Below, piece after piece: positions 5,684 through 11,834 of a stretch of 11,834 nucleotides of DNA. The DNA is taken from contig CAZJJO010000064.1 in NCBI GenBank assembly GCA_964546375.1, forward strand, positions 1-11,834. Reading direction: 5' to 3'. Made by a program: the position numbers and the translations under genes. Position 1 is the first letter of the stretch. Every line of letters starts with the position of its first letter. This stretch comes from CAYVFM01 sp964546375. GTDB lineage: Bacteria > Gemmatimonadota > Gemmatimonadetes > Palauibacterales > Palauibacteraceae. Below the pieces are notes generated by a model. It saw nothing but the letters and a program-made list of their open reading frames with translations. It did not search any database and was not told the origin of the DNA.

Positions 5684-6843
5684 TGGCGACCCGGACCAAG
5701 GACTACTACGAGATCCTGGGCGTGGCCGAGAACGCGTCCCAGGACGAGATCAAGAAGGCCTACCGGAAGCTGGCGAAGAAGCACCACCCCGACGCCAACC
5801 CCGACGATCCGGAGGCCGAGGAGCGGTTCAAGGAGATCTCCGAAGCCTACCGGGTCCTCTCCGACCCCGAGCGCCGCAAGAAGTACGATCGCATGCGGAA
5901 GTTCGGCGGCATGGGGGGCTTCGGCCGGGCGGGCGGGGGCGGCGCCCGCCGGGGCGGAGGCTCCCCCGGCGCGGGGGGACGGGCCGGGTCCGGCGCCTCG
6001 GGCGGCCGCTTCTCCTTCGAGGACCTCTCCGACATGGGCCTCGGGGGGCTGGGCGACATCTTCGGCTCGATGTTCGACCGGGAGGGGCGGGACCGGCGCC
6101 GACAGGCGCGCCAGGGCCCGCAGCGGGGCCGGAACGTCGAGTACGAGGTCACGATCCCCTTCCGCAAGGCCGTCCGCGGCGGCGAGGTCACGGTCAACGT
6201 GCCCATCCGGGAGGAGTGCGCCACCTGCGACGGGAGCGGTTCGGCCCCGGGCTCCACGGTCGAGACCTGCTCCGCCTGCGAGGGGCGAGGGACGGTCAGC
6301 TTCGGGCAGGGCGGCTTCTCGGTGAACCGCCCGTGCCCCGAGTGCATGGGCCGGGGCCAGCGACCCTCCGATCCCTGCCGGGTGTGCGGCGGACAGGGCA
6401 AGGTCCGCAGCCGCCGGAGGATCAGCGTGAAGATCCCCGCCGGGATCGAGGACGGCGACCGGGTCCGGATCTCGGGCCAGGGCCAGCGCGGCCCCCAGGG
6501 CGGCCCGTCGGGCGACCTGCTCATCCGGGTGCGGGTGAAGGACGACCCCTTCTTCGAGCGGGAGGGGCGCCACCTGGTCTGCGAGGTCCCGATCAACGTG
6601 GCCCAGGCCCTGCTCGGCTCGCGGGTCCGGGTCCGGACCGTGGACGGCAAGCGGGTGGTGCTCCGGATCCCGCCCGGCACCGAGAGCGGCACGGCCTTCC
6701 GGATCCGGGGGCAGGGGGTCGAACAGGACGGCCGCCGCGGCGACCAGCTCGTGCGCGTGAAGATCCAGGTCCCCGACGAGCTCACCGACGAGGGCCGGGA
6801 GGCGGCGGAGAAGCTGGCCGAGGCGGAGGGTCTGAAGCACTGA
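5683..6843 (+). CDS. dnaJ: Chaperone protein DnaJ
   Basis: DnaJ is the J-domain co-chaperone that delivers unfolded clients to DnaK and stimulates its ATPase. The product is 386 residues, the normal length for a full type I DnaJ. The J domain spans residues 7-70 with the HPD motif at 35-37 (AKKHHPDANPDD). A Gly-rich, Arg-containing linker follows (about 74-112). The zinc-binding domain has four CxxCxGxG units at Cys179/182, Cys196/199, Cys218/221 and Cys232/235. The C-terminal substrate-binding and dimerisation domains follow, with IPAGIEDGDRVRISGQGQ and LRIPPGTESGTAFRIRGQG. The ATG overlaps the grpE stop. No dnaK or hrcA is next to the pair, so DnaK must be encoded elsewhere. Confidence 0.97.
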   Translation: MATRTKDYYEILGVAENASQDEIKKAYRKLAKKHHPDANPDDPEAEERFKEISEAYRVLSDPERRKKYDRMRKFGGMGGFGRAGGGGARRGGGSPGAGGRAGSGASGGRFSFEDLSDMGLGGLGDIFGSMFDREGRDRRRQARQGPQRGRNVEYEVTIPFRKAVRGGEVTVNVPIREECATCDGSGSAPGSTVETCSACEGRGTVSFGQGGFSVNRPCPECMGRGQRPSDPCRVCGGQGKVRSRRRISVKIPAGIEDGDRVRISGQGQRGPQGGPSGDLLIRVRVKDDPFFEREGRHLVCEVPINVAQALLGSRVRVRTVDGKRVVLRIPPGTESGTAFRIRGQGVEQDGRRGDQLVRVKIQVPDELTDEGREAAEKLAEAEGLKH

Positions 6844-6848
6844 GGCGC

Positions 6849-6893
6849 CGCGGGAGCGGCTGCTCCGCGCCCGCCGGGCCGGCCGACCGGCGG
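6849..6893. terminator. Paired hairpins between convergent dnaJ and mnmA
   Basis: Two stem-loops sit in the 83-base gap between the dnaJ stop and the mnmA stop. The first pairs GGAGC (6853-6857) with GCTCC (6862-6866) around a GGCT loop, and extends by three more pairs past a single bulged G (6849-6869). The second pairs CCGCCGG (6871-6877) with CCGGCGG (6887-6893). Neither is followed by a T-run on either strand. Position between converging genes makes a bidirectional terminator plausible, but GC-rich DNA forms such stems easily. Confidence 0.35.
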
Positions 6894-6926
6894 AGCGTCC
6901 CCCCGGGGCGTCCGGGGTGGGGCCGG

Positions 6927-8105
6927 TCAGACGATGACGCCGCCTCCGAGCACCACCGGGAGCTCGGCCCCGCCCCCGTAACCCTCCTCCTCCCCGTACA
7001 GCACGGCGCTCTGGCCCGGCGTCACCGCCCGCTGGTCCACGGCGGTCTCCACCCGGAAGCGGTCGGCGTCGGCCTCGCGCACCACGGCGTCCACCACCGG
7101 CGCCCCGTGCCGCACGCGGACGCCCACCCGCCGGCCCGGCTCCGGGCGGGGGGCCAGCCAGTTCGCCTTCCCCGCCTCCACCTCCGAGGCGTCCAGCCCC
7201 TCGCGGGGGCCGATGACCACGGCCCGGTCCTCCGGCCGGATCTCCAGCACGTACATCGGCTCGTCGAAGCCGCCCGGCAGGCCCCTGCGCTGGCCCACGG
7301 TGAAGTCGGCGTAGCCCTCGTGGCGGCCGACCTCGCGGCCGTCCTCCAGCAGGAAGGGTCCGGGCGAGAGGGCGGGATGGTCGGCGCCGAGGTGACGGCG
7401 GAGGACCCCCCGGTAGTCGTTGTCGGGCACGAAGCAGATCTCGAACGACTCGGGCTTGTCGGCCACCGTCAGGTCCAGCTCCCGGGCGGTCGCCCGCACC
7501 TCGGGCTTCTCCACTTCGCCCACCGGCAGCACCAGCCGGTCCAGGGCGCGGCGGGGGATGCCCCAGAGGAAGTAGGTCTGGTCCTTGGCGTCGTCCTCGG
7601 CCCGGCACAGCCGGGCGCCGTCGCCGTTCCGGCGCACCCGGGCGTAGTGGCCGGTGGCCATGCGGTCGCAGCCCAGCTCGTCGGCCCGGCCCAGCAGGTC
7701 GCGGAACTTCGTGAAGCTGTTGCAGCGGACGCAGGGGATGGGCGTCCGGCCGGCGGCGTACTCGGAGACGAAGTCCTCGACGACGTCCTCGGCGAACGCC
7801 TCCTCGGCGTCGTAGACGAAGTGCGGGAAGCCCAGCCGGCCGGCCACCGCCTTCGCGTCGGCGATGCCCTCCAGCCCGCAGCAGGTGTTCGAGGGGCCGT
7901 CGACCTCCGAGTAGCAGAAGGTCTTGATGGTGGCGCCGACCACCCGCCAGCCGGCCCGGTGGAGCAGGGCGGCCGTGACGCTGGAGTCCACGCCCCCGGA
8001 CATGGCCACCAGGACCGTCCCGTCCGCCCCGTCGAGGGCGGGGGCCAGCCGCTCCCGGGTCGTCTCCGGGAGGGGCGCCGCCGCGGCGCCGGCCGCGCCG
8101 GTCAC
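6927..8105 (-). CDS. mnmA: tRNA 2-thiouridine(34) synthase MnmA
   Basis: MnmA adenylates U34 of tRNAs for Lys, Glu and Gln and replaces oxygen with sulfur to give the 2-thio group. The product is 392 residues, about 20-25 longer than usual because of an Ala-rich N-terminal extension. The PP-loop SGGVDSS is at residues 36-42. The two catalytic cysteines by analogy with E. coli MnmA (Cys102 and Cys199) are Cys128 in PCVRCNSFTKF and Cys224 in SFEICFVPDNDY. ATGHYARV and KDQTYFLWGI are also characteristic, and a beta-barrel C-terminal domain follows (FTVGQRRGLPGG). The start codon is GTG, one base after the stop of the upstream cysteine desulfurase; no strong Shine-Dalgarno is visible, suggesting coupling. 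The upstream neighbour can supply the persulfide sulfur directly. Confidence 0.95.
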   Translation of the reverse strand: MTGAAGAAAAPLPETTRERLAPALDGADGTVLVAMSGGVDSSVTAALLHRAGWRVVGATIKTFCYSEVDGPSNTCCGLEGIADAKAVAGRLGFPHFVYDAEEAFAEDVVEDFVSEYAAGRTPIPCVRCNSFTKFRDLLGRADELGCDRMATGHYARVRRNGDGARLCRAEDDAKDQTYFLWGIPRRALDRLVLPVGEVEKPEVRATARELDLTVADKPESFEICFVPDNDYRGVLRRHLGADHPALSPGPFLLEDGREVGRHEGYADFTVGQRRGLPGGFDEPMYVLEIRPEDRAVVIGPREGLDASEVEAGKANWLAPRPEPGRRVGVRVRHGAPVVDAVVREADADRFRVETAVDQRAVTPGQSAVLYGEEEGYGGGAELPVVLGGGVIV

Positions 8106-8106
8106 T

Positions 8107-9333
8107 TCAGCCCCCGCCCGGGGCGGCGGCGGACCGTCCGGAGCCGCTCCCGGAACGGGTCCGGCGGATCACGCGGGCCGCCGCCTCGCCGGCGCGCCGC
8201 ACCTCCCCGGGAGCGGTGTCGGGGCCGAAGCTGAAGCGGAGGACGGCGTAGTCGGAGGCCGGGCCCTCGACGCCCATGGCCTCGAGCACGTGGGAGGGCG
8301 AGGCCGACTCGCTGTCGCAGGCCGACCCGCTGGAGGCTGCGACCCCCTCCATGTCCAGGGACACGAGCAGCGCCGAGGGGTCGCAGCCCGGGATCCCGAC
8401 GCTGAGCAGGTTGGGCAGGCGTCGGGGGGCCCCGGCGCCGTGGACCCGGAGGTCGTCCACCTCCGAGGCGAGCCGCTCGGCCAGCTCGTCCCGCATCTCC
8501 CGCCAGCGGGGCGCCGCGTCGGGCAGCTCGTCGACGATCCGGCTCGCCGCCTCGGCGAAGCCCACCGCCCCCATGGCGTTCTGGGTGCCGGGCCAGAGGC
8601 CGCCCTCCTGGCTGCCGCCCCGGACCAGGGGCTCGAGCTCGACGTCCTCGGCCGCCAGCAGGACGCCCACGCCCACCGGACCCCCCAGCTTGTGCGCGGT
8701 GGCCGTGAGGAGATCCACCCCGGCGTCGCCGGCGTCCACGGGCGTCTTGCCCAGCGCCTGGACGGCGTCGGTGTGGAAGACGGCCCCGTGGCGGTGGGTC
8801 AGCTCGGCCGCCTCGGCCACCGGCTGGACGGTGCCCACCTCGTTGTTGGCCCACATGACCGAGACCAGCGTCGGCGCGTCGTCGCCCTCCGACAGGGCCT
8901 CCTCGAGGGCTTCCAGCCGCAGGGTGCCCGTGGGGTCCACCGGGATCCGCTCCACCCGCGTCCCCTCGCGGGCGGCCTGCCGGGCGGCGCCCAGCACCGC
9001 CTTGTGCTCCACGGCCGAGACCAGCAGGCGGGGGTCCTCGTCGCGGTGGGCCCGGGCGAAGCCGAGCACCGCCAGGTTGTCCGACTGGGTGCCGCCGCCC
9101 GTGAAGGCCAGCTCCCGGCGGTCGGCCCCGAGCGCCGAGGCCAGCGCGCGGCGGGCCTCCTCCAGCCGGCTACGGGCCCGGCGCCCGTAGTCGTGCGGGC
9201 TGGCCGGGTTGAAGTCGGCCTCGCCGGCGGCCCGCTCCATGGCCGCCCGCACCGCCTCGCGCAGCGGCGAGGTGGCGGCGTGGTCCAGGTAGACCGGGTC
9301 GCCGGCGTCGGGCTGGAGGGATGCCTCGCTCAT
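8107..9333 (-). CDS. iscS: Cysteine desulfurase (IscS/NifS type)
   Basis: This PLP enzyme converts cysteine to alanine and holds the sulfur as a persulfide. The product is 408 residues, normal for group I. It starts YLDHAATSPL. PLP-site residues are His110 (AVEHKA), Asn164 and Glu165 (WANNEVGTVQP), Asp189 and Gln192 (HTDAVQALGK), and the Schiff-base Lys215 in TATAHKLGGPVGVG. The catalytic Cys339 is in SSGSACDSESASPSHVL and the substrate-binding Arg is in LRFSFG. The family segment usually seen as GGQExGxRxGT reads GGSQEGGLWPGTQN, with Trp where Arg is common. The tail is Ser/Gly/Ala-rich. No iscU or other Fe-S scaffold gene is nearby, and mnmA follows after one base. A tRNA-thiolation role, like YrvO with MnmA in Bacillus, is therefore more likely than a dedicated Fe-S role, although both are possible. 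The ATG at 9333 gives the standard N-terminus. Confidence 0.93.
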   Translation of the reverse strand: MSEASLQPDAGDPVYLDHAATSPLREAVRAAMERAAGEADFNPASPHDYGRRARSRLEEARRALASALGADRRELAFTGGGTQSDNLAVLGFARAHRDEDPRLLVSAVEHKAVLGAARQAAREGTRVERIPVDPTGTLRLEALEEALSEGDDAPTLVSVMWANNEVGTVQPVAEAAELTHRHGAVFHTDAVQALGKTPVDAGDAGVDLLTATAHKLGGPVGVGVLLAAEDVELEPLVRGGSQEGGLWPGTQNAMGAVGFAEAASRIVDELPDAAPRWREMRDELAERLASEVDDLRVHGAGAPRRLPNLLSVGIPGCDPSALLVSLDMEGVAASSGSACDSESASPSHVLEAMGVEGPASDYAVLRFSFGPDTAPGEVRRAGEAAARVIRRTRSGSGSGRSAAAPGGG

Positions 9334-9522
9334 GGCTCGGGCGGGGCGGGGGTTCGCGGGGGCCGACCTCGGGGCCGGGCGCGGGCCTGCGTCTCCTTAC
9401 ATATCCGGCGTCGGGGGGCAGGTTCCCCCGGCCGCCCCGGCGCCGGTGGCGGCGAGCCGACGGCCCGGCTACATTGGCTGCTCCGCCGGAGGGCCCCCAC
9501 CCCGAGTTCGAGACGAGGCAGG
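9334..9522. promoter_or_regulatory. Divergent intergenic region between iscS and the HIRAN gene
   Basis: This 189-base gap must hold promoters for both divergent genes. The only A/T-rich island is TTACATAT at 9397-9404. Read on the - strand it gives TATGTA as a possible -10 about 65 bases before the iscS start, but I see no matching -35. A second weak candidate for the + strand gene is TACATT at 9471-9476. A G5/C5 stem with a six-base loop lies at about 9414-9429. None of these is strong evidence. Confidence 0.3.
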
Positions 9523-9879
9523 ATGGATCGGAGCCCCCGTTCCCCCGACACCCTCTCCCCCCCCGCCGCCTCCCGCTTCCGAGCCACCGTACACGGCCTG
9601 GCCTTCGCCGGCCGCCACCGCCGCCTGGACGACGTGGAGCCCGGCGACACGCTGATGCTGATCCCGGACCCGGCCGACGCCACCGTGGAGCAGGTCTGGG
9701 TCCACCTGGAGGGCGGCACCCCCCTGGGCCACCTGCCCGACGAGATCGCCCGCTGGCTGGCGCCCTGGATGCGGACGGGCGGCCGGGCGGCGGTGCAGGT
9801 CCTCCGGGTGGGCGACGAGACGGTGCCGAGCTGGAAGCGCCTGGTGGTGGAGGTCGACTGCCGGCGGGCGCGGGGCTGA
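9523..9879 (+). CDS. Stand-alone HIRAN-domain protein
   Basis: The 118-residue product looks like a single HIRAN domain with little else. HIRAN domains occur at the N-terminus of SWI2/SNF2 enzymes such as HLTF and Rad5, where they bind DNA ends, and as stand-alone bacterial proteins of uncertain role. After a Ser/Pro/Arg-rich N-terminus (residues 1-18), the domain reads FRATVHGLAFAGRHRRL, VEPGDTLMLIPDPADAT, VWVHLEGGTPLGHLPDEIARWLAPWM and a final strand, SWKRLVVEV. The pattern of G-L-x-F-x-G, then GD, then PDP, then G-x-LP-x-EIA is the basis for the call. The ATG at 9523 is preceded by GAGGCAGG. It has no co-directional partner: its upstream neighbour is divergent and its downstream neighbour convergent. 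A role in DNA end or damage recognition is inferred from the domain only. Confidence 0.75.
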   Translation: MDRSPRSPDTLSPPAASRFRATVHGLAFAGRHRRLDDVEPGDTLMLIPDPADATVEQVWVHLEGGTPLGHLPDEIARWLAPWMRTGGRAAVQVLRVGDETVPSWKRLVVEVDCRRARG

Positions 9880-9944
9880 GCCCGAGCCGGACCGGGTCGA
9901 GCCGGCTCCCGCCGGGCGCCGGCGCGTCCCCCTGGCCCGCCTCC

Positions 9945-9990
9945 CTCTTCAAGTCAGCTTGAAGTACGCTCTTCAACTCTACTTGAAGAG
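9945..9990. repeat. Tandem palindromic sites, A/T-rich
   Basis: Two similar 22-bp inverted repeats lie side by side with a 24-bp period. Site 1 (9945-9966) contains CTTCAAG-TCAG-CTTGAAG at 9947-9964. Site 2 (9969-9990) is CTCTTCAA, six bases, TTGAAGAG. The outer arms 9945-9954 and 9981-9990 are also perfect 10-bp complements, and the inner TTGAAG/CTTCAA (9959-9964 and 9971-9976) pair too, so the whole 46 bases could fold as one long hairpin. More than half of these bases are A or T, in contrast to the surrounding DNA. The shape is that of a dimeric-repressor or MerR-family operator, or a transcription terminator. It lies between the convergent HIRAN and bshB1 genes, where no promoter is expected. 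The flanking non-coding bases (9880-9944 and 9991-10047) show nothing else. Confidence 0.7.
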
Positions 9991-10047
9991 GGGCCCAGCG
10001 AAGGGGAACCGCCGGCCGGCCGTCGAACCCTCCACCGGAGCCGGCGG

Positions 10048-10803
10048 TCACATCGAGCGGACGCCCAGCTCCGCCACGTCGTCGACGCGGACCGTCTCCT
10101 CCGTCCAGAAGGGCTCGCCGAAGGGACGGCGGATCAGCGACCCGTAGTGCCGGCCCTGGGTCTCCACCAGCTCGTAGAGGTCCTGGCCCGTGGGGAAGAT
10201 CTCCCCGGCCGCCTCGGCGCCGTCGAACTGGGAGGCGTAGCAGCGCACCGCCTCCATCTTCCGCTCGAACCCCTCGGTGACGTCCACCACGAAGGTCGGC
10301 TTCACCGGATCCTCACGGTAGGCCAGCGCGTGGATCACCTTCTCGGGACGGTGGGCCGGCTCGTCCCCGGGGGCGTACTTCTCCAGCCCCGCCAGGTAGC
10401 ACGCGTCCCGTCCCAGCTCGGCGGCCACCCGGTGGTCGGGATGACGGCCCCGCCGCCAGGGCAGGATCACCACCCGGGGCCGCAGCAGGCGCAGCAGGCC
10501 GACGAGCCGCTCGCGGGCGGCCCGGTCGTTGGCGAGGCCCGCGTCGGGCAGGGCCGCGTTGAGCCGGACGTCCAGCTCCATCACCTCGGCCGCCCGGGCG
10601 GCCTCCTCGGCCCGCTGCTCGGCCGATCCCCGGGTCCCGGCCTCGCCCCGGGTGAGGTCGATCACCCCCGTCCGGTGGCCGCGGTCGGCCGCGCGGATCA
10701 GCGTGCCGCCGCAGGTCAGCTCCACGTCGTCCCGGTGGGCCGCCACGGCGGCCACGTCCACCGGACCGGGCTCGCCCCACACGTCGCGCGGCTCGTCGGT
10801 CAT
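10048..10803 (-). CDS. bshB1: Bacillithiol biosynthesis deacetylase BshB1
   Basis: BshB1 is a zinc-dependent LmbE/PIG-L family enzyme that removes the acetyl group from GlcNAc-malate, the second step of bacillithiol synthesis. The product is 251 residues, close to the usual 230-240. The zinc motif, normally HPDD, reads AHRDDVELTCGGTL here, so His23, catalytic Asp25 and Asp26 are kept but Pro is replaced by Arg. The third ligand is His124 in GRHPDHRVAAEL. TRGEAGTRGS and DAGL, then YLAGLEKY and a C-terminal KMEAVRCYASQF with ETQGRHYGS, match the BshB1 pattern rather than MshB-type enzymes. The ATG at 10803 follows AAGGAGG at 10815-10821. bshA and bshC are not in the window. It shares direction with the upstream ABC permease across a gap of 99 bases. 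Confidence 0.9.
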   Translation of the reverse strand: MTDEPRDVWGEPGPVDVAAVAAHRDDVELTCGGTLIRAADRGHRTGVIDLTRGEAGTRGSAEQRAEEAARAAEVMELDVRLNAALPDAGLANDRAARERLVGLLRLLRPRVVILPWRRGRHPDHRVAAELGRDACYLAGLEKYAPGDEPAHRPEKVIHALAYREDPVKPTFVVDVTEGFERKMEAVRCYASQFDGAEAAGEIFPTGQDLYELVETQGRHYGSLIRRPFGEPFWTEETVRVDDVAELGVRSM

Positions 10804-10814
10804 CGGGCGGGCAT

Positions 10815-10821
10815 CCTCCTT
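10815..10821 (-). promoter_or_regulatory. Ribosome-binding site of bshB1
   Basis: The - strand reads AAGGAGG, the strongest Shine-Dalgarno match in the window, 11 bases before the bshB1 ATG. An ATG directly abuts it and opens a four-codon frame whose TGA overlaps the bshB1 start; the zero spacing makes initiation there unlikely. A 5-bp stem (CCGTC 10836-10840 with GACGG 10847-10851) lies further upstream, with no T-run. Confidence 0.6.
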
Positions 10822-10902
10822 CGCTGTCCTCGTCTCCGTCGGTTCGGACGGGCGGTTCCCGTGGGGAGAATGGCCGTCGCGGCGCCGGCTGTCACGCGTC
10901 CC

Positions 10903-11832
10903 CTACTCGTACCGCAGGGCGTCGACGGGGTCGAGCCGGGCGCCGCGGGCGGCCGGATACAGCCCGAAGCCGACGCCGGTGAGCGCGGAGACCCCCAGGG
11001 CGGCCGCCACGGCCCACAGCGGCACCGAGGCGGGCACCGGGGTCCAGGCCCGCAGGGCGGCCACGATCCCGCCCCCGATCAGCAGGCCCGCCGCCCCGCC
11101 CAGCAGGGTCAGCGTCGAGGCCTCCACCAGGAACTGCCACAGGAGGTCCCGCCGCCGGGCCCCGAGCGCCTTGCGCAGGCCGATCTCGCGGGTCCGCTCG
11201 GTCACCGAGATCATCATGATCCCCACCACGCCGACGCCGCCCACCATCAGCCCCACGCTGGAGAGCGCCACCATGACGGTGAAGAGGACCGTCGTGAGCG
11301 AGTTCCACAGGTCCAGGATCTGGTCCTGGGTGACCAGCGCGAAGTCGTCCTCCTGGCCGGGCGAGAGCCCGCGGAGCTGTCGCATCCGCCCCCGCACCGC
11401 GTCCAGCGCTTCGGTCAGGGAGACCTCCTCCTCGGGACGGACGGCGAAGGCCATCAGCCGGTCCGAAAAGTCGAGGTGCTTCAGCGCCGCGGCGAAAGGG
11501 ACCAGCACGTAGTGGGTGGCCAGCCCGGCGAAGAGGTTCTGGGGCGGATCGTAGACGCCCACCGCGCGGAAGGGCGAGAACCCGCGGCCCGGACGACCCA
11601 GGTCGAGGACGTCGCCCACCGGATCCCGGCCCTCGAACACGTCGGCGCCCACGGCCGAGTCGACCAGGGCCACCGGCCGGCCGCGGCGGTCCTCCGACCG
11701 GGTGAAGAAGCGGCCGTGGACCACGTCGCCCTGGTCGATCTCCAGGTACTCCGAGCCCACGGCCAGCAGGCTGACGCCGGCGTCGTGGGAGCCCTTCCGC
11801 CCCCGGTAGGCCATCTGGGAGAGGTCGGCGAT
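10903..11832 (-). CDS. MacB/FtsX-type ABC transporter permease (5'-truncated)
   Basis: This is the C-terminal 309 residues of a permease of the MacB/FtsX family, which couples cytoplasmic ATP hydrolysis to work on periplasmic substrates. The gene runs off the right edge, so its N-terminus is missing, and whether an ATPase domain is fused cannot be seen. Counting from MAYRGR (base 11814) as residue 1, about residues 1-165 belong to the extracytoplasmic MacB core domain. Three membrane segments follow at about 173-203, 230-255 and 262-288. Between the first two is the family hallmark SVTERTREIGLRKALGARRRDLL (about 203-225). The protein ends PAARGARLDPVDALRYE, the standard MacB C-terminus, with a TAG stop. 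Substrate cannot be deduced; drug, lipoprotein or peptide export are all known for relatives. Confidence 0.92.
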   Translation of the reverse strand: MADLSQMAYRGRKGSHDAGVSLLAVGSEYLEIDQGDVVHGRFFTRSEDRRGRPVALVDSAVGADVFEGRDPVGDVLDLGRPGRGFSPFRAVGVYDPPQNLFAGLATHYVLVPFAAALKHLDFSDRLMAFAVRPEEEVSLTEALDAVRGRMRQLRGLSPGQEDDFALVTQDQILDLWNSLTTVLFTVMVALSSVGLMVGGVGVVGIMMISVTERTREIGLRKALGARRRDLLWQFLVEASTLTLLGGAAGLLIGGGIVAALRAWTPVPASVPLWAVAAALGVSALTGVGFGLYPAARGARLDPVDALRYE

Positions 11833-11834
11833 GG

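Noticed and set aside
5536..7608. Very long - strand open frame spanning dnaJ and part of mnmA
   Set aside because: It crosses two well-identified genes, is compositionally biased and carries no motifs. It is a by-product of rare stop codons in high-GC DNA.
6216..8234. Long + strand open frame overlapping dnaJ and running antisense to mnmA
   Set aside because: It is out of frame with dnaJ and antisense to a clear MnmA, with no domain of its own.
9959..10147. Short + strand open frame starting within the palindrome region
   Set aside because: It overlaps the 3' end of bshB1 in antisense, has no ribosome-binding site, and its sequence looks like translated repeat followed by antisense coding.
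10836..10851. Possible terminator hairpin between the ABC permease and bshB1
   Set aside because: The stem is only 5 bp and no T-run follows on the - strand.

Overview
The window is very GC-rich, densely coding bacterial chromosome. Third codon positions are almost all G or C, which is why long spurious frames run opposite the real genes. Gene content is mostly housekeeping. The combination of a recR-linked MglA-like GTPase, a bacillithiol deacetylase (BshB1) and a MacB-type permease with a dnaX-ybaB-recR core suggests Gemmatimonadota or a related high-GC lineage. That placement is inference from content and order, not a phylogenetic result.

Positions 1-4679 (+ strand) form one tightly packed run: dnaX (5'-truncated), ybaB, recR, a small membrane protein with a HEAT-like C-terminus, an MglA-like GTPase, pgsA and pncC. 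Spacings are short and the last three genes overlap by 4 bases, so this looks like a single operon. It joins DNA replication and repair (DnaX, YbaB, RecR), a small GTPase module, phosphatidylglycerol synthesis and pyridine nucleotide salvage.

Positions 4680-4960 are non-coding. They hold three 29-bp direct repeats at an exact 61-bp period, leaving two unrelated 32-bp spacers. This is the geometry of a minimal type I-E-like CRISPR array, but no cas gene is in view. It lies directly upstream of grpE-dnaJ (4961-6843), the co-chaperones of DnaK. Neither dnaK nor hrcA is present.

Positions 6927-9333 (- strand) carry a cysteine desulfurase followed one base later by mnmA. Together they can form a complete sulfur relay for 2-thiouridine in tRNA. 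A small stand-alone HIRAN-domain protein is transcribed divergently (9523-9879). Between it and the convergent bshB1 gene is an unusually A/T-rich pair of tandem palindromes (9945-9990) with no obvious target gene. bshB1 (10048-10803, -) and the C-terminal part of a MacB/FtsX-type ABC transporter permease (10903 to the window end, -) close the window.

The two signals least explained by the genes are the CRISPR-like repeat cluster upstream of grpE and the tandem palindromes at 9945-9990. The GTPase is also notable for a G3 motif that departs from the MglA pattern.
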